Positions 1 through 5,650 of a DNA stretch of 5,776 nucleotides are shown one piece after another. Source of the stretch: Phycisphaerales bacterium. Its GTDB lineage: Bacteria > Planctomycetota > Phycisphaerae > Sedimentisphaerales > Anaerohalosphaeraceae. A program made the translations under genes and the position numbers. The stretch covers positions 5,423 through 11,198 of the forward strand of contig PMBP01000481.1 in assembly GCA_003152975.1 (NCBI GenBank), written 5' to 3'. How positions within the stretch are numbered: the first letter of the stretch is position 1; the number at the start of each line of letters is the position of its first letter. The notes under the pieces were generated by a model, which searched no databases, was not told where the DNA came from, and saw nothing but the letters and a program-made list of their open reading frames with translations.

Positions 1-632
1 GTGCCCGGCACCTCGCTGACGATCACGCGGTTCTCGCCGACCAGCGCATTGACCAGCGAGCTTTTGCCCGCGTTGCGCTTGCCCACCACGGCGATGCGGA
101 TTTCGGCCTCGGCCGGGCCCTGCTCGGCCGCCCTGGCCCCGAGCCGTTCGAAAATCTGCTCGACCAGCACATTCTGGTTGGCGTTGTTGGAAGCCGACAC
201 GCAGAACGCCTCGCCGAACCCCAGCCGCGTAAACTCCCCGGCCTGCCCGAAAAGCTTGGCCGTGTCGGCCTTGTTGGCCACCAGCATCACCTCCAGCTTC
301 TGCTTGCGCAGCAGCCGCGCCATCTCCTGGTCCAGGGGCGCCACGCCCTCCTTGACATCCACGACGAACAATACCAGCTCCGCCGTCGCGATCGCCACCT
401 GGATCTGGTGCTCGATGTCGTCGGTCAGCTTGTCGCTATCGACGATCCCGTAGCCGCCGGTGTCGATCAGCTCAAAGAACCGCCCGCCCCGCTCGATCAC
501 CGTCGTCACGCGGTCGCGCGTCACCCCCGCCGTTGGGTCCACGATGCTGATCCGCTGCCCCGCCAGCGCGTTGAACAAGCTGCTTTTGCCCACATTCGGC
601 CGACCCACAATGACCACTACCGGTAATGCCAC
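1..632 (-). CDS. der: GTPase Der (EngA), N-terminal 210 residues, truncated by the window edge
   Basis: Der is a tandem-domain GTPase needed for assembly of the 50S ribosomal subunit in the cytoplasm. The minus-strand frame opens with a GTG at 632-630 and reads MALPVVVIVGRPNVGKSSLF, the classic Der N-terminus. First G domain: G1 GRPNVGKS (residues 10-17), G2 GVTRD (36-40), G3 DTGG (57-60), G4 NKAD (120-123) and G5-like SAS (146-148). A short acidic/Ala-rich linker (about 165-178) leads to the second G domain, whose P-loop GKRNAGKSS (184-192) is visible before the sequence leaves the window in the VSEVPGT switch region. Two P-loops in one chain separate Der from Era and other single-domain GTPases. 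Der proteins usually run well over 430 residues, so about half is missing here, with no sign of disruption. AGGA at 641-638 lies 5 nt before the GTG and supports this start. It is transcribed divergently from the plus-strand gene at 786. Confidence 0.96.
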   Translation of the reverse strand, partial: MALPVVVIVGRPNVGKSSLFNALAGQRISIVDPTAGVTRDRVTTVIERGGRFFELIDTGGYGIVDSDKLTDDIEHQIQVAIATAELVLFVVDVKEGVAPLDQEMARLLRKQKLEVMLVANKADTAKLFGQAGEFTRLGFGEAFCVSASNNANQNVLVEQIFERLGARAAEQGPAEAEIRIAVVGKRNAGKSSLVNALVGENRVIVSEVPG

Positions 633-670
633 AAACTTCCTTTCGATAAATGCCTGATTCCAGTGGCACT

Positions 671-676
671 ATCATA
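671..676 (-). promoter_or_regulatory. Weak candidate -10 element for der
   Basis: On the minus strand this reads TATGAT, five of six matches to the sigma70 -10 consensus, about 39 nt upstream of the der GTG. A matching -35 is poor: the best is CATACA, with an 18-nt spacer. The 5' leader would be about 32 nt. It is the only reasonable -10 I see on this strand between the two divergent genes. Confidence 0.3.
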
Positions 677-734
677 CTCGAAAATCGCAAACTTTGTATG
701 GAAAATCCCTCCGTACAAGCCATGAAATCCGCCA

Positions 735-763
735 TTGACTGCCCCCGGCCGCTGGCGTATAGT
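735..763 (+). promoter_or_regulatory. Sigma70-type promoter for the duplicated-domain gene
   Basis: TTGACT at 735-740 (5/6 to the -35 consensus), a 17-nt spacer, and TATAGT at 758-763 (5/6 to the -10 consensus). Spacing is optimal. Transcription should start near 770, leaving a leader of only about 15 nt that carries the ribosome binding site. The promoter also rules out an in-frame TTG at 735 as the translation start, since that codon is part of the -35 box. Confidence 0.75.
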
Positions 764-773
764 ATGCCCAACC

Positions 774-778
774 GAGGA
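774..778 (+). promoter_or_regulatory. Ribosome binding site fixing the start at 786
   Basis: GAGGA ends 7 nt before the ATG at 786-788, ideal Shine-Dalgarno spacing. It selects this ATG over in-frame codons upstream, which would lie in the promoter. Confidence 0.8.
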
Positions 779-785
779 AACCCCT

Positions 786-1481
786 ATGCCCGAAACGCTA
801 AAACCACCGTACATCGAAAAGATCGACCGGCACGGCCCGATCGACATCTGGATCGTCGATGGCGCGTACATCCGCGGCCACATCGACGAGGAATTCACCA
901 ACTTCGGCCAGCACTACCGCTACCCCTACATCCCCTTGAACGAGTTCTGGCTCGACCGCGAGGCCCACGCCGACGAGCGGCATTTCTTCGTCGATCACCT
1001 CCTGGCCGAATACCGCCTCATGGCCAAAGGCATGCCGTACGATCAGGCCATCGTTGCGGCCGACCGCGTCGAACGCAGCGAGCGCCGCCGCGCCGGCGAT
1101 GTCAGGCGGTTCGCCCGCAAAGGCAGCGAGTTGCCCGACCCGCACAAGGTCCACGATCGCCTCTGGAAAAAACTCGAAAGCGGCATCAGCGTCTGGATCG
1201 TCAACGGCCGGCTCGTTCGCAGCGTCTTCGACATCGACTTTACCGCAGGCGGCCACGATTATGTTTACGAGTTCGTGCCCGAAAACGAGGTCTGGATCGA
1301 CGACGACATCGAAGAGGACGAGCGCGGCTACATCCTCCTCCACGAGCTGCACGAACGCAACCGCATGGCCAGCGGCTGGCCGTACAACAAGGCCCACGCC
1401 GAATCCAGCCGCCTCGAAAGCCGCTGCCGCCATCACCCCGACCTCCTCCACGACGCCCTCTCGGCCGAGGGCTGGGGCTGA
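786..1481 (+). CDS. Conserved-looking protein of unknown function with two tandem copies of one 82-residue domain
   Basis: I do not recognise a named family. The 231-residue product has no signal peptide or membrane segment and is rich in charged and aromatic residues, so it is probably cytoplasmic. Residues 19-100 and 134-215 align end to end without gaps, 32 of 82 identical. The shared pattern is WIV(D/N)G..(I/V)R...D..FT..G..Y.Y..(I/V)P.NE.W(L/I)D, then DER, H..(L)..E, M(A).G.PY..A. Copy 2 contains HELHERNRM (186-194); the equivalent in copy 1 is HLLAEYRLM (71-79), keeping only the first His and last Glu. The HxxxE helix recalls metal-binding helices, but HELHE is not a canonical HExxH zinc-protease motif and no third ligand is evident, so enzymatic activity is speculative. 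The linker (101-133) is basic. The gene has its own promoter and ribosome binding site. It is divergent from der and convergent with the GLUG gene, so it appears monocistronic. Confidence 0.88.
   Translation: MPETLKPPYIEKIDRHGPIDIWIVDGAYIRGHIDEEFTNFGQHYRYPYIPLNEFWLDREAHADERHFFVDHLLAEYRLMAKGMPYDQAIVAADRVERSERRRAGDVRRFARKGSELPDPHKVHDRLWKKLESGISVWIVNGRLVRSVFDIDFTAGGHDYVYEFVPENEVWIDDDIEEDERGYILLHELHERNRMASGWPYNKAHAESSRLESRCRHHPDLLHDALSAEGWG
840..1085 (+). repeat. Internal domain copy 1 (residues 19-100)
   Basis: First copy of the duplicated domain. It keeps the WIVDG strand, FT..G, PLNEFWLD and ADER segments, but its helix is HLLAEYRLM, lacking the middle Glu and His of the second copy. It therefore looks like the degenerate half of the pair. 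The match is at protein level; nucleotide identity is much less obvious, implying an old duplication. Confidence 0.85.
1185..1430 (+). repeat. Internal domain copy 2 (residues 134-215), with HELHE motif
   Basis: Second copy, 39% identical to the first over 82 gap-free positions by hand alignment. It has the fuller motif HELHERNRM preceded by an acidic stretch (WIDDDIEEDERG). If only one half is functional, this is the likelier one. Confidence 0.85.
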
Positions 1482-1529
1482 TCCGGGCGCAATGGGCCGC
1501 CTATCTTGAGTATCCCATCATATCGAAGA
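1482..1529. other. Convergent intergenic gap, no convincing terminator
   Basis: These 48 nt separate two convergent stop codons. The only inverted repeat noted is ATGGG (1492-1496) against CCCAT (1514-1518) with a 17-nt loop and no adjoining T-run on either strand, too weak to call a terminator. Confidence 0.5.
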
Positions 1530-3587
1530 CTACGGTTGCGACAGCCAGTGAGCGGCGAGAATCGCAAAGTCCGCCAGATCGACCTTTCCGTCCCCGTTGA
1601 GGTCGGCAGGGCAGCCGGCCGAGCAGTCGGTTTGGGCCCAGGCGTCGGCCAAGGCGACGAGGTCGGCCAGATCGACGGCCGTAGTGCCGGCAATATCGCC
1701 GGGGATCCCGGACTGCCAAGCCAATCGTGGATAGTCGTATCCGTTGCGGATTTTCCAGACGGCGGGGGTTCCGTCGATGGAAGCGTCGTTAAAATCCCAG
1801 CCGTAATATTCAAAGAGCACGCGGTCCATCAAGTTCTGGGTGTAAAGCCCCGTTCCGCCGTAACTATTCAACTGATTGCTGGTCATGACATCCCAGAAGG
1901 AATTCGTCACGGGTGTAGCGTCGGCATTGCCCACCAGGCCGCCTCCGGTGGCACCCTTTACCCAGCCGACACTGTAGCACTTATCGATCTTGACACCGCT
2001 GTTGATGATTCCAGCCAGCCCGCCGACATTGAAATTCCCGATTACCGGGCCGGAGGCGTAACTGTCGGAGACAGTGCCGTTGGTCATCGATCCAACCAGC
2101 CCGCCGAGGCCGGATAATCCGCCCAGGACACCGGCGGAGCTGTACGATTCGTTGATGGTCCCGTTGACCAGATTGCCCACCAGACCCCCGATGATCCAGC
2201 AGAAATTGTAGTCGTTGTCTCCAATCATCTGGATGGTTCCACTTACGCCGCATCGGGTGATTCCGCCGCTGTTTTCTTCTCCGGCCAGCAATCCGATCGA
2301 ATCGCTTTCGTAACCGGATTCGGTAATGGAAGCGTTGTCGAGAATGAGGTTCCGAACCTGCCCGCCGTCATCGATCTTCCCAAAGAGGCCGAGAAAGTCG
2401 GCGCCGGTCGTATCCACGATGGAGAATTTGGCGATGGTGTGGAAGTCGCCGTCGAAGTTTCCGGTGAAAGGCGTGCCGTCGAAACCCTGATGATCGTTGT
2501 CGTTGGCCATGTCGGGGGCGATCAGGGCGGAATCGAAGACATATCCGGTCAGGTCGAGATCGGTGGTGAGGATGAAGGCCCGATTCCAATCGGCCGGAGA
2601 GGCGGACAAAAGGAGCAGATCGGCCACGGAGGTGATCCAGTAGGGATCCTCCTTTGTTCCCGTGCCTCCGCTATATGTCCCATGAGAGGACGACTGCCAC
2701 GCCAATCTTGGATAACTGTCCGGCGCCATCTTCCAGACAGCCGGCGTTCCGTCGATGGTTTCGTCGGCAAAGTCCCAACCCAGATTGGTAAATGTCGCGA
2801 GTGTCTTCATTTCCCCCGTACTTTTGCCAAAAACACTGAAGGGATCAGGAATGGCCGAGCCCACCCCATCGATTGTCCCGCTGGCCTCGAAATCCCAGAA
2901 ACAGGCCATGATCGCATTGGCGGTATCATACCCCAGGAATCCGCCGACATATTGGGCACCGCTGACAGGGCCGGCGGCGAAACAGTTCCGGAAGTTCCCG
3001 AAGTATCCAACACCCGCCAGACCGCCAACATCCATATCTCCCGTGACAGATACGATTGCATAACAATCGCTGATCGACCCAAAGTTCGCACTGCCAACCA
3101 GGCCGCCGACTGAACCCTGGCCATTGACGACTCCCGTTGCATAACATCCCGTGATGACACCTTCGTAGCTTTGTCCCGCCAATGCGCCGACTTGCATCGA
3201 ACCCGTGACGCTGATAGTCGCAACACCCAGATTGAGAATCTGCCCACCGGTCATGACCAGACCAAACAGGCCGACAAACCCATTACCCGATTGATAGATT
3301 ATGGCATTGGAAATCGTATGGCCATTTCCATCGAACACACCTTCAAATGGATTATCGTTATCTCCAACCGGCGTTACGATGACCCCCGCCAAGTCGATGT
3401 CCGCCGTCAGGATAAAACATGACTCCCAGTCGACCGGCATTGCCATCAATTCCTCCCAATCGGCGGGGGTGGAGAGCTGAAAGGGATTGTCTGGATCGCC
3501 CGATCCGCCGGAATAGGGATAGCCGATGGAAACACATAACAGGATCAAGCCCGTGACCAGAACGGATGTTAAGCCGAGACGATTCAT
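1530..3587 (-). CDS. Secreted GLUG-repeat protein with C-terminal dockerin-like domain
   Basis: Predicted exported protein of 685 residues, probably an extended beta-solenoid surface or adhesion protein; the exact role is unknown. Domains: Sec-type signal peptide (about 1-21, hydrophobic VLVTGLILLCVSIG, no good lipobox); module A (25-300); module B (305-627); dockerin-like domain (628-685). Each module begins YSGG.G....P, passes through FILT.D.DL.G, contains a run of GLUG repeats (GGLVG/GGLAG followed by a C-Y or S-Y strand) and closes with GWDF....IDGTPAVWK and YPRLAWQS. The C-terminus carries a degenerate EF-hand-like half (DIAGTTAVDLAD) and an intact one (DLNGDGKVDLADFAIL), as in type I dockerins. 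The start is the ATG at 3587-3585, 6 nt after GGAGGG and directly before the signal peptide; a longer frame from 3641 would overlap the upstream gene. It lies 25 nt behind the caspase-like gene and is probably its operon partner. Confidence 0.9.
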   Translation of the reverse strand: MNRLGLTSVLVTGLILLCVSIGYPYSGGSGDPDNPFQLSTPADWEELMAMPVDWESCFILTADIDLAGVIVTPVGDNDNPFEGVFDGNGHTISNAIIYQSGNGFVGLFGLVMTGGQILNLGVATISVTGSMQVGALAGQSYEGVITGCYATGVVNGQGSVGGLVGSANFGSISDCYAIVSVTGDMDVGGLAGVGYFGNFRNCFAAGPVSGAQYVGGFLGYDTANAIMACFWDFEASGTIDGVGSAIPDPFSVFGKSTGEMKTLATFTNLGWDFADETIDGTPAVWKMAPDSYPRLAWQSSSHGTYSGGTGTKEDPYWITSVADLLLLSASPADWNRAFILTTDLDLTGYVFDSALIAPDMANDNDHQGFDGTPFTGNFDGDFHTIAKFSIVDTTGADFLGLFGKIDDGGQVRNLILDNASITESGYESDSIGLLAGEENSGGITRCGVSGTIQMIGDNDYNFCWIIGGLVGNLVNGTINESYSSAGVLGGLSGLGGLVGSMTNGTVSDSYASGPVIGNFNVGGLAGIINSGVKIDKCYSVGWVKGATGGGLVGNADATPVTNSFWDVMTSNQLNSYGGTGLYTQNLMDRVLFEYYGWDFNDASIDGTPAVWKIRNGYDYPRLAWQSGIPGDIAGTTAVDLADLVALADAWAQTDCSAGCPADLNGDGKVDLADFAILAAHWLSQP
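1533..1706 (-). other. Dockerin-like C-terminal domain of the GLUG protein (residues 628-685)
   Basis: Two EF-hand-like segments. The first, DIAGTTAVDLADLVALADAW (631-650), has lost the Asn and Asp calcium ligands at loop positions 3 and 5. The second (662-682) has the full D.N.D.K.D..D loop followed by FAILAAHWL. Cys655 and Cys659 lie between them and could form a disulfide after export. In cellulosomes such domains bind cohesins; in planctomycetes they are widespread without an obvious cellulosome, so a sorting or anchoring role is equally possible. Confidence 0.8.
1707..2675 (-). repeat. GLUG protein module B (residues 305-627)
   Basis: Second tandem module of the protein. Its first 44 residues match module A at 21 positions, and its closing segment GWDFNDASIDGTPAVWK...YPRLAWQSG is nearly identical to that of module A. 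The duplication shows in DNA too: the 28-nt stretch at 1753-1780 matches 2731-2758 at 25 positions. Confidence 0.82.
1893..2393 (-). repeat. GLUG repeat run in module B
   Basis: Six GLUG-type units start near residues 399, 431, 466, 494, 521 and 548 (LGLFG, IGLLAG, IGGLVG, LGGLVG, VGGLAG, GGGLVG). Spacings are 32, 35, 28, 27 and 27 residues. The last three intervals share the near-constant period of module A; the first ones carry short insertions. Confidence 0.75.
2688..3515 (-). repeat. GLUG protein module A (residues 25-300)
   Basis: First tandem module, from YSGGSGDPDNPF to YPRLAWQSS. It is somewhat shorter than module B, the difference lying in the insertion before the GLUG run and in the wider first spacings of module B. 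Four residues (301-304) separate it from module B. Confidence 0.82.
2898..3275 (-). repeat. GLUG repeat run in module A, 27-residue period
   Basis: Five units start at residues 105, 133, 160, 187 and 214 (VGLFG, VGALAG, VGGLVG, VGGLAG, VGGFLG). Spacings are 28, 27, 27 and 27 residues, about 81 bp each. Each glycine-rich turn is followed by a hydrophobic strand and a conserved C-Y/C-F pair (CYA, CYA, CFA, CFW), as expected of rungs in a beta-solenoid. Confidence 0.8.
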
Positions 3588-3593
3588 GATACA

Positions 3594-3599
3594 CCCTCC
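3594..3599 (-). promoter_or_regulatory. Ribosome binding site for the GLUG gene
   Basis: Minus-strand GGAGGG, 6 nt before the ATG at 3587. It sits inside the 25-nt gap after the upstream stop codon (3615-3613). It decides the start against the longer in-frame ATG at 3641. No promoter or terminator fits in the gap, so the two genes are probably co-transcribed. Confidence 0.8.
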
Positions 3600-3612
3600 G
3601 AATACGATATGG

Positions 3613-5508
3613 TCAATTGTGGGTGATCCACCAGAGTACATTCACATCGGCGCCGGCAATGTCCGGGCTGACGGGTCCCTTGCCCCAGAAGTAATCATCG
3701 TACCCGCTATAGCATCCACCCGGTCCCACCGGCCCCATCACCCTTGCGCTGGCATACGACGGTTGGGAGACATCATAGGCCTTGAACCAGGCCGCCCGGA
3801 TCGGTAGGGCCGGATTGGCCAGCATGGATTGGGCAAATGTTTTTCCAAATCCGGGGTTGTCGTAAGCATATGTCGAAAATCCACACAAAAGATGCAATCC
3901 GTCGAAGGTCCATCCCCAGGTTTGAGCGGGGCTCCCTGCCAAAACATTGCAGGACAGCAAGCAAAGCCATTCCATATCCTTGTTGCCCCAGGTCAGGTGG
4001 GCGTCGGGGTAATACAGATAGTCGTCGCCCTTTTGGGTCTCGAAGGTGAATCCCCCGCTATTGCCGTGCCCCAGATAGAAAACCAGGTCGGCCGAATCGA
4101 CCAGTTCCTGTTTCTCCGAATTGTACTTGAAATCATATTCCCAGACATTCTGACCGGAATAATTGAACTCCGCCTTGACGCCGGCGGAAAGGAATGCATT
4201 GATGAACTCGGACTGGTTGGCCGCACACATATCCGACACGGCCCGCTCGGTACCGAAGGAAATACCGCCGGCCGGCGGATACCCCGAGGTGGACTCGGCC
4301 ACCTGCACCGTCTCGGAGGCGGTCATCTCCGTCCCGTTGGTATCCGTGACCACCACGCTGATGGTTTCATCCAGAGTGTTCCTGGGCATCGCCTGGTAGG
4401 TCGCGGTGGTGTTGTTGACCGTGATCATATCCGGATCGACGGACGAAGAAACCCAACGATAGCTGTAGGGAGCCTGTCCCCCGTGAACCGTCACCGTGGC
4501 CGTCACCTGGTTGCCTGACACCGATATGTCCAGAGTCAATTCCGGAACCCAATGCGGATCGACCGTCGCCGGTACAAATCGCCGGAGTTGATCGGAGATG
4601 TGCCCCTGGGGACCCCAGTTAGTCCCGCCGACATCGTAGTACGGCAGCAGGACCTGGGCGTTACCCTGGGCCAACGGTGGAGCGTAATAGACCAGCCGCG
4701 CGTCGATCGGGTTCGAATCCAGCGCTTTCGGATCTACATATTTTCGGACGGCCGCCAGGGGCGGGGCGATCGGAATCAGACCTTCCCCGGAGCGAAGGGT
4801 CCGCGCCGAATAGAGCATCTGCGTGACATTGCCCTGCGTGTCGAAGGTGACGCTCAGTTTGGCGCCGGGGCCCACCACCGGGATATTGTTGACGGCCCAA
4901 TCGTAATTGACCTGCGTGTCCAGCGTCGCCTCGGCCACGGTCGCATTCTCCGCCCGGTTCACAAGGGAAAAGACATTGTGATGAAAACTCGGCTTGGCCA
5001 GTTCCGGAAGCAACCGGGCCTTCCGCAGGGCCGCACTGGTCAACTTCAGGGCGTCGTCGTCGGGAATCGGCCGCATCGCGTTGATCGCGGCGACATCGAA
5101 CGACCGGAACAGCAGCGTCGTGTCCTTGTAATCCATGTCCGTTCCCCGGCGGAGACGGTTGATGATCAGCGGGTCGATCACCGGATTGGTCGGTACCCAT
5201 TGAAAGCGGGTCTTGTCGAGATACGAGGCGACGCCATTCTCGATCGTGATCTTCGTCGGGTCCAGTCCCAGCACATCGGCCAGCACTTGCACGGCCTTCT
5301 GTGTAATCCCCGCCGAAACGACCTCCAGCGGGGGCAACTCCGTCGGCGGCGTGTAATCCCTCAGCCAGTTCTCGGCCAAAATTGCGAAATCCGCCACATT
5401 CACCCGCAGGTCGCCATTCAAATCCCCCGGATTATCCGAAGCCGCCCCCCAGGCATAACCGCAGAACAAACCCATCCCCATGACAAAAAACAGCTTGGTG
5501 TTGTTCAT
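3613..5508 (-). CDS. Secreted multidomain caspase-fold (DUF6345-like) putative cysteine peptidase with N-terminal dockerin-like tag
   Basis: 631-residue exported protein. Order of parts: signal peptide (about 1-23, LFFVMGMGLFCGYAWGAA); a single dockerin-like EF-hand segment (29-49, DLNGDLRVNVADFAIL...WL); a region (about 60-310) containing VNYDWAVNNIPVVGPGAKLS and a following beta-strand pair that resemble PepSY/FTP-type propeptides; an Ig/PKD or SprB-like domain (about 322-405, with GGQAPYSYRW); and a C-terminal domain (about 411-631). The last contains NVWEYDFK, LVFYLGHGNSGG with His481, WLCLLSCNVLAG with Cys520, and FDGLHLLCGF. A His-Gly after one hydrophobic strand and a Cys after the next is the clan CD (caspase/gingipain) arrangement, and the surrounding motifs match my memory of DUF6345. 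Activity is inferred, not known. The ATG at 5508-5506 follows AAAGGAA by 7 nt. It is the first gene of a two-gene unit with the GLUG protein. Confidence 0.88.
   Translation of the reverse strand: MNNTKLFFVMGMGLFCGYAWGAASDNPGDLNGDLRVNVADFAILAENWLRDYTPPTELPPLEVVSAGITQKAVQVLADVLGLDPTKITIENGVASYLDKTRFQWVPTNPVIDPLIINRLRRGTDMDYKDTTLLFRSFDVAAINAMRPIPDDDALKLTSAALRKARLLPELAKPSFHHNVFSLVNRAENATVAEATLDTQVNYDWAVNNIPVVGPGAKLSVTFDTQGNVTQMLYSARTLRSGEGLIPIAPPLAAVRKYVDPKALDSNPIDARLVYYAPPLAQGNAQVLLPYYDVGGTNWGPQGHISDQLRRFVPATVDPHWVPELTLDISVSGNQVTATVTVHGGQAPYSYRWVSSSVDPDMITVNNTTATYQAMPRNTLDETISVVVTDTNGTEMTASETVQVAESTSGYPPAGGISFGTERAVSDMCAANQSEFINAFLSAGVKAEFNYSGQNVWEYDFKYNSEKQELVDSADLVFYLGHGNSGGFTFETQKGDDYLYYPDAHLTWGNKDMEWLCLLSCNVLAGSPAQTWGWTFDGLHLLCGFSTYAYDNPGFGKTFAQSMLANPALPIRAAWFKAYDVSQPSYASARVMGPVGPGGCYSGYDDYFWGKGPVSPDIAGADVNVLWWITHN
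5359..5430 (-). other. Single dockerin-like segment at the N-terminus of the caspase-like protein (residues 27-50)
   Basis: PGDLNGDLRVNVADFAILAE followed by NWLR. It matches the intact half of the partner protein's C-terminal domain (DLNGDGKVDLADFAILAA). Loop ligands Asp29, Asn31, Asp33 and Asp40 are present; the usual Gly at loop position 6 is Leu34. It is one half only, placed immediately after the signal peptide rather than at the C-terminus. Confidence 0.75.
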
Positions 5509-5515
5509 GACAAAG

Positions 5516-5522
5516 TTCCTTT
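5516..5522 (-). promoter_or_regulatory. Ribosome binding site for the caspase-like gene
   Basis: Minus-strand AAAGGAA, 7 nt before the ATG at 5508, directly upstream of the signal peptide start. Confidence 0.7.
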
Positions 5523-5598
5523 CATCTCCCGAACCATATTGTTTTCAATCCGAGCAATCCCTCGCTCTATTGTACTGAATACGCCTCCGGAATAGATG

Positions 5599-5636
5599 AT
5601 TGCTGTCGTCCGAATCTTTGGACGATCAACAGCGAT
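5599..5636 (-). promoter_or_regulatory. Hairpin at the 5' end of the predicted leader
   Basis: GCTGT (5602-5606) pairs with ACAGC (5629-5633) and CGTCC (5607-5611) with GGACG (5620-5624). The loop is 8 nt (5612-5619), with a 4-nt bulge at 5625-5628. Two more pairs (5599/5636 and 5600/5635) can form beyond an A-C mismatch. It would begin about 8 nt after the predicted transcription start and could stabilise or regulate the mRNA. There is no U-run, so it is not a typical terminator. Confidence 0.45.
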
Positions 5637-5650
5637 AACGAAGCGGTATT

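Noticed and set aside
1..453. Plus-strand open frame at the left edge
   Set aside because: It is antisense to der, whose P-loops and other G motifs read cleanly on the minus strand. The plus-strand product is Ser/Thr/Ala-rich noise.
798..1451. Long open frame on the minus strand opposite the duplicated-domain gene
   Set aside because: It is the antisense of a GC-rich gene, has low-complexity Ala/Val/Asp-rich composition and no ribosome binding site. The plus-strand frame has a promoter, a ribosome binding site and a conserved internal duplication.
1492..1518. ATGGG/CCCAT inverted repeat as a bidirectional terminator
   Set aside because: It has only 5 bp of stem, a 17-nt loop and no T-run on either strand.
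1893..3275. Regular 81-bp repeats considered as a possible CRISPR or minisatellite array
   Set aside because: The repeats are degenerate at DNA level, in frame, and encode GLUG protein units with conserved residues.
3534..3587. Possible lipoprotein signal in the GLUG protein (LILLC at residues 14-18)
   Set aside because: The residue before Cys18 is Leu rather than Gly, Ala or Ser, so the lipobox is not satisfied. The caspase-like protein's LFC likewise fails.
3588..3641. Longer start for the GLUG protein at 3641
   Set aside because: It would overlap the end of the upstream gene and place 18 polar residues before the signal peptide. The ATG at 3587 has a strong ribosome binding site 6 nt upstream.
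4552..5595. Long plus-strand open frame opposite the N-terminal half of the caspase-like gene
   Set aside because: The product is Arg/Gly/Asp-rich with no recognisable domain. The minus-strand frame has a signal peptide, dockerin-like motif and ribosome binding site in the right order.
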